Source: Rhipicephalus microplus
Taxonomy: Eukaryota > Arthropoda > Arachnida > Ixodida > Ixodidae
Length of the DNA stretch: 64,000 nt
Reading direction: 5' to 3'
Assembly (NCBI RefSeq): GCF_043290135.1
Contig: NC_134709.1
Location: 107,774,145 to 107,838,144 of the forward strand
The notes under the pieces are model-generated. The model did not search any database, was not told where the DNA came from, and worked only from the letters and a program-made list of their open reading frames with translations. Positions 12,101-21,245 of this stretch are shown one piece after another. Numbering within the stretch: the first letter of the stretch is position 1; the number at the start of each line of letters is the position of its first letter. The position numbers and the translations under genes are program-made.

Positions 12101-12154
12101 GACCGGGTTAACTGGTGGAACATGGGAGAGGCCTTTGTCCTGCAGTGGACGTAG
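9113..12154 (+). CDS. RTE LINE polyprotein: AP endonuclease and reverse transcriptase
   Basis: Intact ORF of 1013 codons. It encodes the enzyme that nicks target DNA and copies the LINE RNA at the nick (target-primed reverse transcription). The endonuclease domain (about residues 75-320) has FNARTL with Asn near 82, SEV with Glu near 111, MGDFNA near 215-220, IDF near 284 and CSDH near 306-309, so all catalytic residues are present. The RT domain (about 570-830) has NYRPISLL, the FIDYEKAFDS box near 661, RQGDTISPMLF and the catalytic FADD near 760-763. The C-terminal 180 residues hold the YGAETW and RWADEIKKF motifs usual in RTE proteins. There is no RNase H or ORF1, as expected for RTE. The first ATG is used here; an ATG at codon 32 is an alternative start. 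Length is normal for the clade. Confidence 0.93.
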   Translation: MRPHRQTPPRTHSLTREGLATLVQYLATTSHMITSNNSRPSVPSSCEATDHGGGQICNAAEGAKNLWIRTGRHWNLNLATFNARTLSSEGSLAVLFEELEGVKWDIIGLSEVRRTDEAYTVLQNGHVLCYRGLADRRELGVGFLIHRNIAGNIEEYYSINERVVGIVIKLNKRYKMKVVQAYAPTSSHDDASVESFYEDVESAMSKVKTQYTIVMGDFNAKVGKKQAGDQAVGDYGIGTRNARGELLVEFAERNNLRILNTFYRKRENRKWTWRSPNGENKNEIDFIMSAHPGIVQDVEVIGKVRCSDHRMVRSRIRLDLKKERRNLIRKKPINQLALRGKVQEFRMSLQNRYSALSEETNLSVDTMNDNLTSIIMECAVEVGGRVVRQDTGKLSQETKNLIKKRQIMKVSSTTDKIELAELSKLINRRKVCDVRRYNMERIEHALKNGGSVKALKRKLGIGKSRMYALRDKEGKITTNMDRIVKIAEEFYRDLYSSRDNHDLNTIRTSSNPDYTPPVIIEEVRKALESMQRGKAAGEDQVTSDLLKDGGQIVLEKLATLFTRCLLAGRVPESWKNANIILIHKKGDDKDLKNYRPISLLSVVYKLFTKVIANRVKKTLEFNQPKEQAGFRTGYSTIDHIHTINQVIEKCSEYNQPLYIAFIDYEKAFDSVEISAVMQTLRNQGVDEVYINILEEIYRGSTATIVLHRESNRIPIKKGVRQGDTISPMLFTACLQEVFRSLELEQLGIRVNGEYLSNLRFADDIALLSNSRDELQLMITELDKESRKVGLKIILQKTKVMYNNLGKEQRFEIGNSALEVVKDYVYLGQVITAEPNHEIEVTRRIRMGWSTFGKRSQIMTGRLPLSLKRKVYNSCILPVLSYGAETWRLTKRVQVKLRTTQRAMERKMVGVTLRDKKRAEWIREQTGVKGVKDIIAEIKKKKWTWAGHVARRQDNRWSLRVTDWIPREGKRVRGRQKVRWADEIKKFAGINWKQQAQDRVNWWNMGEAFVLQWT

Positions 12155-12180
12155 TCAGGCTGATGATGATGATGATGATG
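12155..12180 (+). repeat. (TGA)n 3' tail of RTE LINE
   Basis: After the stop codon comes cgtagtcaggc-type 3' UTR sequence and then TGATGA repeats up to the target site duplication. The same tail ends the other two RTE copies. Confidence 0.9.
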
Positions 12181-12549
12181 TATGATTTTGATGCAAACAT
12201 GTTAAATATGAGATGCGTGCCATGTAACAACATGACTGAATGCTACGCTCATGATGCGCTCGCGGCCGTTTCGCTAGCTTCACATACACCAAACTCGGTA
12301 TTACACGACGTGAACTGACGACATAGGTAAGCGACACATCCAAACATGACGATCACAACATGCGTGTCATGTAACAACGTGACTACATGCCACACTAATG
12401 ATGCGCTCGCGGCCGTTTCCTGTCTCACAAATGCCAAATTTGATATTCCGTGACGTCAATAGATGACGAAGGTATGTGACTGGTGCAAATATGATAATCT
12501 TGAGATGCGTGTCATGTGAGAACATAACTACATGCCACAGTGAAGGCGC

Positions 12550-13030
12550 CAATACATTTCAACGTGACGCGGTGCACGTGCTCGCTCGCGTTCATTTCGT
12601 CGCGTCGCGCCGGCGTCGCCACGCCAGGCGCCAGTCCTTCTATATACTCGCAGGCACGCCGCGCTGCGTTGATTTGATACATGGGCGTTTCGGTGCCTCC
12701 AACATCGCTCTGTCACGAAAAGAGGGAGATACAGTGTTGTCTGTGTAAGGCATCAGTGCGAAATGCAGCATGTCGCATTTCGCACCAGTTGCCGTCAGGC
12801 CACGCACACGGACGCTGGCTGCGCCGGTCGCGCCTGGCGTCAAACTATACAGTGCTCGCGTTTTGTCAACATAGCGTCACTGGGTCCAGCGTGCGCACGC
12901 ATCAACGCTGCTCTGTATATATTGGGCCCTTCATAATGCACTCGTGGCCGTTTCCCTAGCTGCATATTTACTAAATTTGGTATCACGTGACGTGAATATA
13001 TGAATGTAAACGACAAATCCAAACATGATG
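12550..13030 (+). repeat. GC-rich core and distal unit next to DNA element
   Basis: The first 75 bases match the core of the opposite copy (13868-13960 reversed). The sequence then diverges into a GC-rich segment with a hairpin at 12756-12785 (11-bp perfect arms). A further partial 147-bp-type unit follows from about 12935. This may be a rearranged right half of the left element. Confidence 0.5.
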
Positions 13031-13035
13031 GTAAT

Positions 13036-13190
13036 GACATGGAAGTCATATACGATATCACTTACCTCCACCACATAAAGTTGTGCTGATTTTAAAATGA
13101 CATATCAATAATGACATAAAAGTCATATACGATATCGCTTACTTCCACCTCGTAAAGTTGTGCTGATCTTAAAATGACATATTAATCTTT
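13036..13190. repeat. 77-bp tandem duplication
   Basis: Two adjacent copies starting at 13036 and 13113 share gtcatatacgatatc and aaagttgtgctgat with a few differences. No coding content. Confidence 0.75.
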
Positions 13191-13740
13191 CTCATTTGTG
13201 GTTTGCACGTCAACGATTCTCACTGTACGTGGGATCTGCCCATTTTTTTGTTTTCAGTTTTTTTTTTCACGTTATCCCAAACCTATACACTGCATGTTCT
13301 GATGCCCTCCTTGATTGTAGAACGTGTCTGTAGTATGCGAAAAATTGAAAATCATAAGCTTACAACAGCGTTCGCGTTCCCATTAGCTCAGCCTCACACC
13401 ACCACGAGCAACGGGCGATGCTACAACTCTGAAAAGGATAAACATCTGACTAGTCAGTTAAGCGACGCCAACACAGAGTGGGAAACAAGGAAGCACGGGA
13501 GTGCGTCTAGCTCAACTTTTTTTTCTGGGGGATGGGGGGGAGGGGGGGTTGGCGTTCTTTGCGTTTGTGTTTTGTCGTAATAGACACTTACCCCCGTATT
13601 CAGAGCAACTGCTTGACTTAAACTTCACTTGCCACAGACTTCAATGCAACACAAACCCGTTTACACCGCGCTGTCTTTAGGCGGTGCCAAGGCAGAAAAA
13701 ACGCACAGACGCCTTTCAAACGCGCTGCATTGATGGCTAA
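13191..13740. other. No gene seen
   Basis: No recognisable feature. A 125-codon plus-strand frame at 13203-13580 ends in a G-run-derived Gly/Val tail and looks accidental. Confidence 0.5.
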
Positions 13741-13783
13741 TAAATGCCAAGCCTTTCTCAGCGAACTTCAGTAACTTTGAGTG

Positions 13784-13836
<53 letters not shown>

Positions 13837-13837
13837 G

Positions 13838-13868
<31 letters not shown>

Positions 13869-14914
13869 GGCTTGGCAACGCCGGCGTCACGTGACGAAAT
13901 GAACGCAGGCAAGCACACGCACCGCATCACGTCGAAATGTATCGGCGCCTTGACTGTGGCTTGTAGTCATGCCTTCACATGACACGCATCTCATGATTAT
14001 CATATTTGAACCAGTCATATACATTCATCATTCATTGGCGTCACGTAATACCAGATTTGACATATGTGAAGCTAGCGAAACGGCCGCGAGCGCATCATCA
14101 GTCGAATCATCAGTGTGGCATGTAGTCGTGTTGTTACATGACGCACATGTAGTGATTATTATGTTTGGATGTGTCAACCACCTATGTCGTCCTTCCGCGT
14201 CGCGTAGTATCGAGTTTGGTACATGTGAAGCGAGCGAAGCGGTCGTGAGCGCATCATGAGCGTAGCATGCAGTCATGTTGTTACACGACACACATCTCAT
14301 GTTTATCATGTTTGCACCAGTATCATACCTTCATCGTCCATTCACGTCTATTAATGCCAATTTGGTATAAGTGAAGCTAGCGAAACGGCAGCCAGCGCAT
14401 CATGAGCGTGGCATGTAGTCATGTTGTTGCACGACACGCATCTCATGATTATCATGTTTGCACCAGTCACATACCTTTGCGATTCAGTCACGTCCAGTTA
14501 TACGAAATTTGGTATAAGTGAAGGTGATGAAATGGCTGCCAGTGCATCATGAGCGTGGCACGTAGTCATGTTGTTACATGACACGCCTATCATGAATTTG
14601 ATGTTAGGGTCTGTCGTTGTGCTCACCATACAATCATGCCATACCATACCAGTTTTGCAACATGCCACGTGAACGATACTACCGAAATAGCTGCAGGGCT
14701 ATGAAATGTAAATCATTACATTTATGACATTCATGTCATGATTTTTATGTCATGACTAGTCAAATTTCTTCTTCAGTCATCCTATGCCATACCAAGCTTG
14801 GTATCGATACGATTATCGAAACGGCCAGGAGAGCCAAAAGTCGTAGGGGGCTGAATAGACAGATAGATATAGGCTCAAAGTCACCGAAATTCGCTGAGAA
14901 ATGCTTCGCATTTA
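13741..14914 (-). mobile_element. DNA element with 147-bp units, right copy
   Basis: A more complete copy of the element at 8376, in the opposite orientation. Both ends carry the terminal motif: aaatgccaagcctttctcag from 13741 and its inverted partner ending in ctgagaaatgcttcgcattt at about 14914. A TCTA microsatellite follows the left end. The GC-rich core lies at 13868-13960, then units whose matching motif falls near 14096, 14255, 14402 and 14549, two of the three spacings being exactly 147 bp. About 1.17 kb in total, with no ORF. It is probably a non-autonomous DNA transposon; the mobilising transposase is unknown. Confidence 0.7.
13785..13868. repeat. (TCTA)n microsatellite
   Basis: A run of atct units with one gtct interruption, just inside the terminus of the DNA element. 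A short version of the same tract lies at the matching place in the left copy (8420-8437). Confidence 0.95.
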
Positions 14915-15283
14915 ATAACTATGAACCGCGCACCAACTGCGAAAACAATAACGTTGCCAATTAGTTTACATGAACTTTGTATTTATGCCTGCAGACGTTC
15001 GAAATGGGAAGCTATCTCAATGGATAAGTTACGCTAGCTCATTCGTAATACTCGGTCAGCGAAGCTAACTGAAGGCAAGCGAAGCCATTTGAAACAGTCG
15101 TTTGCTGCGATCGAAGTAAATCTTTCAATAACTACGCTAAAGTGACCTCGTAGTGGGCGTCCGCAAGAGAAGTCATGCTTACATGCACCACGCTAAATCG
15201 GTAACTTTATATCTGAAAAATAGCGCGCGTAGGGTAAGCGGTACGGGTAAAGCACGTATCTGTGCATGCGTACTTCCACTTCG
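14915..15283. other. No gene seen
   Basis: Sequence between the DNA element and the inverted RTE 5' end; nothing recognised. Confidence 0.5.
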
Positions 15284-15494
15284 TAAGTTATTTGACGTAA
15301 GCATGTGGGAGGTAGTGGCCAGATACTGCACCAGGGTGGCCAATCCTTCTCTGGTGAGGCAGTGCGTTCCCGGCTGTGGTTACCGGTGAGGCCACACCCC
15401 AGGCCTCTTAATGCAGTTCCCTCACCACGCAGACTTCTTTTGATCCGGTCGGGAACAGCGCGGCACCAGGATTTCAACCACGGATCTTTTGCAT
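15284..15494 (-). mobile_element. RTE copy 2, inverted 5' end
   Basis: The reverse complement matches the start of the full-length RTE from about 9008 to 9225. It covers the B-box half of the tRNA-like head, the 5' UTR and the first codons. It lies immediately left of a plus-strand piece of the same family starting at 15495. This is the arrangement produced by twin priming during LINE insertion, with about 2 kb of the element lost at the junction. Confidence 0.8.
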
Positions 15495-15892
15495 CCTGGA
15501 AGAAATCTACAGGGGATCACCTGCTACCATTGTGCTTCATAAAGAAAGCAACAGAACACCAATCAAAAAAGTCAGGAAAACACAATCTCCTAATGCTATT
15601 TACCGCGTGCTTACAGGAGGTTTTCAGAAGCCTAGAATGGGAACAGTTAGGGATAACAGTTAATGGAGGGTACCTTAGTAACCTGCGCTTTGCCGATGAC
15701 ATTGCATTGCTGAGTAACTCAGGGGACGAATGGCACTTCATGATTACGGAGTTAGACAAGGAGAGCAGAAAGGTGGGTCTTAAAATGAATCTGCAGAAAA
15801 CAAAAGTAATGTGCAACAACCTCGAAAAAGAGCAGTGCTTTGAGATAGGTAATAGTGCACTTCAAGTTGTAAAAGATTATGTCTACTTAGAG
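15495..15892 (+). mobile_element. RTE copy 2, RT segment
   Basis: Plus-strand match to 11190-11590 of the full-length RTE. It includes the FADD catalytic box and the downstream GLKMNLQKTKVM-type segment, with small deletions and a frameshift near the start. The homology stops at the tyrosine-rich KDYVYL segment, where a Gypsy element is inserted, and resumes at 18936. Confidence 0.85.
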
Positions 15893-15934
15893 CACCCTGC
15901 TGCCGACTACCGACCATTCGGTCCCCGTCGCCCA

Positions 15935-18730
15935 CACAATCTACACTGGAACGCACCCTCCTTTGCGGCAACACCCCTACCGCGTATCACCCAAGGAACG
16001 AAGTGTAATTGCAGAGCACGTGGACGATATGGTTCAGCGCGGTGTCATCAAGCCATCTTCTAGCCACTGGTTTTCACCTGTTGTGCTAGTGAAGAAAAAA
16101 ACACGGTTCGATTAGATTTTGTGTCGACTACCGGCGACAGAACGAAATTACACGGAAAGATGTGTACCCTCTTTCCCGCATCGTCGACGCTATCGATTGC
16201 CTACAAGGTGTGGAATTCTTTTCTTCGCTGGACTTACGTTCAAGTTACTCGCAGGTTCTGATGGTATAGTGTGACCGTCCCAAAAAGGCGTTCGTTACAC
16301 CGGATGGCCTATACGAATTGACGATTATACCATTAGGTCTGTGCAATGCACCTGCAATGTTTGAACGAATGATGGACAACGTTTCACGCGGCCTTAAATG
16401 GCAGATATGCTTATGTTACCTTGACGATATTATCGTATTTTCTCCTGATTTCTCTACCCACGTCCACCGTCTGCGCAAAATTCTTCAGTGCCTTAATAAG
16501 GCAAACCTCCTGCTTAACCTAAAGAAGTGCCGCTTCGGGGCTTGCCAACTTACTATACTTGGTCACGTTGTGTCAAAGGATGGAATTTGCCCCGACTCAG
16601 ACCAACTTCGAGCCGTAGCCAACTTTCCGAAGCCGACTTCACTCAAAGAACTTAGGAGCTTCATCGGCTTGTGCGCATATTTTCGCCGTTTCGTCCACAA
16701 CTTTGCATCAATAATAGCCCCACTTACGCAACTACTGAATGGTACAGCTGATCTTTCTGACTGGACCCCGGCATGTGACGAAGCCTTCCTGACACTGCAC
16801 CACCTGCTTACGTCGCCACCCATTCTACGCTATTACGATCCAAGTGCCCCCACTGAAGTGCACACAGACGCCAGTGGTGTTGGTATGGGAGCCGTACTCG
16901 CGCAACGAAAGCCCGGTATTCCAGAGTACGTCGTCGCATATGCAAGCCATGCACTCACGAAAGCGTATATGAACTACTCCGTAACTGAAAAAGAATGCCT
17001 CGCAATCGTTTGGGCGTTATGCGAGTTTCGTCCTTACTTGTACGGCCAGAGTTTCGACGTTGTGACAGACCACCACGCACTTTGTTGGTGGGCGTCGCTA
17101 AAACATCCTTCAGGTCGCCTTGGACGTTGGGCTCTTCGCCTACAAGAATTTGACATTCATGCCGTCTACCGCTCAGGACGAAAACACCCTGATGTGGACG
17201 CCCTCTCACGATCACCAGTGAGATCCAGCGCAGACCTGCATTCGGACGCCAACTTTCCCATCGCTCCCATTTCCGTCTCAAGCATGTCGTCTGAACAGCG
17301 GAAAGACCCATGGATAAAATCTCTCCTCAACATTCTTTTCGACTCCTCAACGTCTTCGTACCTGTGCGCTCTTCGCCGCCAAGCCACACATTTCGAGATT
17401 TAGAATGCGCAACTATACCGCAGAAACTGTACCGCAGTATATCACCGGATCCGCCAGGGTTACTACTGGCATGGTATGTACACCTTTGTACAAAAATACA
17501 TTCGGTCCTGTTCATTATGCCAACGACGAAAGACAGCGGCCCATTCACCCGGAATATTACAGCCTCTACCATGTCCGGCGCGCACTTTCGACCGCGTTGG
17601 AATTGATTTAAAGGTCACCTTCCGTACACTGCAACTGGAAATTGATGGATCATTGTCGCGGTCGACCATCTGACGAGCTATGCTGAAACAGCTCCACTAC
17701 TTACGGCTGGTGCACGTCACGTAGCCAATTTCGTCTTGCGACGCTACGTACTGCGTCATGGGGCAACACGTGAACTGCTGAGTGATCGAGGGCGTGTCTT
17801 TTTATCCGAGGTTGTACAACAACTCCTTCGAACATGCAGCACGGTGCACCGCACCTCTACAGCCTACCACCTGCAGACCAACGGTGTAACTGAGCGCTTC
17901 AACCGAACGCTAGGAGACATGCTCGCCATGTATGTCAATTCCGACCAATCGAACTCGGATGTTATTTCAGAAGAATGGTAAGTTGGGCTAGTTGGTACTG
18001 ATCCATAAGGTATGTAACTGCGCAAAAAACTGACGGAAACAAGTTTGGTGATTTGGTCCCTCGTGTTTTTTCTCCTCCCCCTTTGCCCCCTCTTGCTTTT
18101 TTCTGCCTATTATATATATTGCCTCGCTCTTGCAATAAAGCGTCAGTTGATAGTCTGCGCTTGTCTGTCCTTTTTCTCTCCTTCTTGTTTCCGTCAGTTT
18201 TTTGCGCAGTTACATACCTTATGGATCGGATGTTATTCTTCCATTGGTGGCTTATGCGTACAACACCGCGACACACTCAACTACAGGCTTCTCGCTTTTC
18301 TTTATTTTATATGGGCGTGAGCCATGCTCCACACTTGACAAAATTTTGCCGTATCGTTCCGACGTCTCAGAGCTCAACCCTCTCTCTCAAATTGTGTACC
18401 ACGCTGAAAAGTGTCGTCAGTTGGCCAGATCATTCACCTCGGACAAGCAAGCACTCGAAAAATACCACCACGACCACGACCAGCAAGTCGAGACTTTTGC
18501 CGTGGGCTCGCTCGCCTGGCTCCGACTGCCCTTCCACTCCCCAGGTCTGTCCTCTAAGTCTGGCCCCAAGTTTCACGGTCCTTATCGCGTGGTCGAACGT
18601 CGATCTCATGTAACATACGTGATCGAGCCGGTCACGCCATCTACAGACAGGCGACGCCTTGGTCGTGAGACTGTCCACGTGAGTCTTCTCAAGCCTTATC
18701 ACGACCCACTCCTACTTTCGTCACCTTGAC
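15935..18730 (+). pseudogene. Gypsy pol relic (RT, RNase H, integrase)
   Basis: Order along the plus strand: RT N-terminus (PYRVSP segment, then VKKK), frameshifted near 16100-16310; RT core with YLDD at 16416-16427; RNase H with TDASG near 16865, EKECLAI and TDHHALCW; a stop at 17401; then, in other frames, the integrase zinc-binding segment with C-x2-C (CSLCQ), the DDE region (SDRG near 17780, TERFNR near 17890) and a C-terminal GPY module near 18575. At least three frameshifts or stops plus the nested insertion make it non-functional. In an intact element these domains copy the RNA and integrate the cDNA. Confidence 0.85.
17967..18227. mobile_element. Nested insertion with perfect 44-bp inverted repeats
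   Basis: A 261-bp insertion in the Gypsy integrase. Perfect 44-bp inverted repeats lie at 18000-18043 and 18184-18227. The host sequence ggatgttatt is present on both sides (17957-17966 and 18228-18237), a 10 to 12-bp target duplication. A 33-bp segment lies outside the left arm, so the element is asymmetric. On the minus strand the middle is purine-rich. No ORF. The long duplication fits endonuclease-primed retroposition better than a cut-and-paste transposon, yet the transcript would fold into a long hairpin. Confidence 0.8.
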
Positions 18731-18764
18731 TTGCCAAGATGGCTCGTCTTCGTCGCCGGGGTAT

Positions 18765-18935
18765 TGTAGAGAGGAAGAAGATTATGTGCCGCAGTGGGTC
18801 ACGCCTTTAGCGAGAGGAGCCAAGCGTGAGCGTTTGCCCTGAGTGCTGTGATTCCTGGGTCCTTTGCTGCCGCCCGCTTTCTGCATCAATAGACCTGCTG
18901 TGCAAGTACTACTTGCACCAATAAACCCTGTTTCA
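18765..18935 (+). repeat. LTR-like 3' end of truncated Gypsy
   Basis: The segment begins TGTAGAGAGG just after the pol end and finishes at ...TTTCA, so it has TG...CA ends. It carries AATAAA near 18920. About 171 bp. No matching 5' copy exists, so the LTR call rests on its position and ends. Confidence 0.55.
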
Positions 18936-19517
18936 GAGGTAATAAACGCGGAGCCAAACCACGAGATTGAAGTAACTAGAAGAATAGGAATGGGAAAAAA
19001 GACATTTGGCAAGCACTCTCAAATTATGACAGGTAAATTGCCACTATCCCTCAAGAGGAAGGTATATCAGAGCTGTATCTTGCTGGTACTTAGCTACGGA
19101 GCAGAAACCTGGAGACTTATAAAGAAGGTTCACCTTAAGTTGAGGACGACACAGCGATCAATGGAAAGAAAAATGGTAGGTGTAAACTTGAGAGACAAGA
19201 AGAGAGCAGAGTGGATTGGGGAACAAACAGGGGTTAAGGATATCATAGGTGAAATCAAGAAGAGCAAATGGACATGGGCCGGGCATGTAGCGCGTAAATA
19301 GGATAACCGCTGGTCATTAAGGGTAACGGACTGAATTCCCAGAGAAGGCAAGCAGGTTAGGGGGAGACCGAAGGTTAGGTGGGCAGATGAGATTAAGAAG
19401 TTTGCGGTGAATAATTGGCAGCAGCAAGCACAGGACCGGGTTAACAGGCAGAACATGGGAGAGGCCTTTGTCCTGCAGTAGACGTAGTCAGGCTCATGAT
19501 GATGATGATGATGATGA
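18936..19517 (+). mobile_element. RTE copy 2, 3' part
   Basis: Continues RTE homology from the point where 15892 stopped: the YGAETW region, the DKKRAEW segment, a stop in place of Arg after HVARK (19300), and the family 3' end with a TGATGA tail (19495-19517). It is disabled by stops and frameshifts. Confidence 0.9.
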
Positions 19518-21009
19518 CTTACATCCCGCTGTCACGCAAGCCCGCTGTTCTGTTAAGGCCGGTGTACTATAACTGCCTAACGTAGTGGCGAACGAATGAC
19601 GTATGACATATTTGTCTAAGGCAACGCGTTGCGATGTGAGGGGTCACAGACATGGGGAGGGGGGGGGGGGGTCGTGAAACTTTATTGCCCGAAAAAAGGG
19701 GTCCTGAATGACACTCGGCTGAACGCCAGGTGTAGAGGGCATCTCCCACATCGGGACAGAGACCCCGAAGCTCTCCGCCACCTGGTTGGTCTCCTGGACA
19801 GCCTGAAGTTAGTCTGCTAGTGAAGCACTTCTTAGCAGTTTGGCCTCCTATTGCTTGTTCTTGGCGTAAGTGTCACTGGATGCACAACCAAAGAGCATAT
19901 GGTTCAAATCTACACGTTCACAACACTGTTCACACACTTGTTGTTCTTCGTAGTCTGGATTGATATGCTTTATGCGCCAGGGTCTGGGGTGTGAGTTAGT
20001 CTGGAGCAAGCGTAACGTGACCGACTGGCTACGCGTTAACTTCTTATGCGGGAGGGGGAACTCTCGCCGGCCTAGATAAATGTGCTTCATAATTTTGGCG
20101 AAAGTGAGTAACCGACCCCTGTACTCTATGTGCAATGTATAGAGGGAAACTGGAGTGACGTGGTCGATGAGTCCTCGTGCAACCTTGTGTGTGGTCTCGT
20201 GGAGATTCCGCAGATTGCCCCCTAAGCTTCCCAATTGCGGCGGGAACGATATGAAGGAGTGTTAGGTGATGTTATGTCCGCCTAATATTCACAGTGTCGT
20301 CTTGTCTATCCCGCCTTTTGCCAAAGCTCGAGTGGCTGCTCTAGAGTCACTGTATATTGTTGTGAAGCTCGAGTCTGTTAGAGCTATAGCTATCGCTGCT
20401 TGTTCAGCTAATTCCGGCGTTTTGGTGTAAACAGTGAGTGAGCTGCCTGTTCGTCCATGTCCGTAAAGTACTACGACTGAGTAGGCGTGCTTTCCCGGTA
20501 TATCAGCTGCATCCACAAAAGCTGTCTGGTGGGGAACTGTAGCAGCGTCTGCTGCGAGGGCTCCGGCGTGGGCGAGTCTTGTTCCATGTTTGTGAACCGG
20601 GTGTACGTTTCATGAGAAAGGGAGCAATGTAATTGATTTCAGCAAGACTTTGGGTAACGTCTCCATGTTGTCCCTTTCCGCTATGGTGTTCAAACCAAGC
20701 TTCAAAACATAATCTCTGCCGGCTTAGGTTCTGGAGAGGCATGCGATTTGCGCCATGTGCTGGGCCTCAATAATTTCGGCAAGGGGATTATGCACTTCCA
20801 GCTGTAAGAGTAAAGCAGTTGAAGCATTATCCAGGAGCCCCAACGCTGTCTTAAAAGCGCGTCGTATGTGTACTTCGAGTTTTTGCCGTTCTACATCTTT
20901 CTAGTTGAGCATCGCCGCCACGTATGTGATGTGACAGAGAACAAATGCGTGGACCATTCTGATGACGTCATCCTCGCCCAGTCCTAGGGCCATCCAGCGG
21001 CTGGAGTAA

Positions 21010-21245
21010 GCTTTCGCGCGGCAACGGAGAGAAGGAGCGACGACCACCTAACGGGTGCGGAGGCACCCGACTAACTGTCGCCTAGTCGGACCCCAAAATC
21101 CTCAAGGTCTAAACTCTGAGATAATTGTACTCTAATCTAAGAAGGGTGTGGCTGCTCCCTATCTTAAGATAGGGAGCAGCCACACCCTGTGAGGCAAGGG
21201 ACTTCCTACACGCCGGATGTATAAATAAATGTTATTTCGGTCTCT
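21010..21245. mobile_element. Unidentified insertion inside LINE RT region
   Basis: LINE reading is lost between the RNRHRG-type segment near 21270 and the EDDVIRMVHAFVL segment near 20980. The intervening ~235 bp contains atttatttatacatccgg-type sequence on the minus strand and the 46-bp palindrome. No duplication could be fixed by eye. It may be a small foldback element or a rearrangement. Confidence 0.5.
21143..21188. repeat. Perfect 46-bp palindrome
   Basis: Two 23-bp arms (21143-21165, 21166-21188) are exact reverse complements with no spacer. The centre is ctt-aag. Confidence 0.97.

Larger units (their letters stand above)
8971..12180 (+). mobile_element. Full-length RTE-clade LINE with tRNA-like head
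   Basis: A complete 3.2-kb insertion bounded by direct repeats: atgtatgattttg at 8958-8970 and tatgattttg at 12181-12190 (the three bases before it are shared with the tail). Order: tRNA-like head (8975-9047), A-rich spacer, 5' UTR, one long ORF with endonuclease and reverse transcriptase (9113-12154), a very short 3' UTR, and a (TGA)n tail, the usual 3' end of RTE elements. It sits inside a 147-bp-unit DNA element. Two further copies lie at 15284-19517 (rearranged) and 48429-49184 (truncated). The intact ORF suggests recent insertion. Confidence 0.93.
8376..12625 (+). mobile_element. DNA element with 147-bp units, left copy (split)
   Basis: A non-coding element interrupted by the RTE LINE at 8971-12180. 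Without that insertion it is about 1.03 kb. It begins with the terminal palindrome and ttctTAGCGAAC, then a short GTATCTATCT tract, a unique subterminal segment, and a set of diverged 147-bp units whose start motif (gatgcgctcgcggccg or variants) falls at 8740, 8887, 12253 and 12400. A GC-rich core follows at 12550-12625. The reverse complement of 13868-14914 matches it end to end. There is no transposase. Terminal inverted symmetry suggests a large MITE or foldback element, but the superfamily is unknown. Its right terminus is missing or degraded. Confidence 0.7.
15893..18935 (+). mobile_element. 5'-truncated Ty3/Gypsy retrotransposon
   Basis: The insertion splits RTE copy 2. It starts abruptly just before the RT domain, without 5' LTR, gag or protease, and ends with an LTR-like segment (18765-18935). 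RTE sequence on the two sides joins with almost no loss, so this truncated form is what was inserted, or the deletion stopped exactly at the element edge. An inner 261-bp insertion (17967-18227) splits the integrase. Coding relics resemble those of the two-LTR Gypsy at 32874-38863, so both belong to related lineages. Confidence 0.85.

Noticed and set aside
9476..12123. Several minus-strand frames inside the RTE LINE
   Set aside because: They are shadows of the intact plus-strand ORF, with no motifs of their own.
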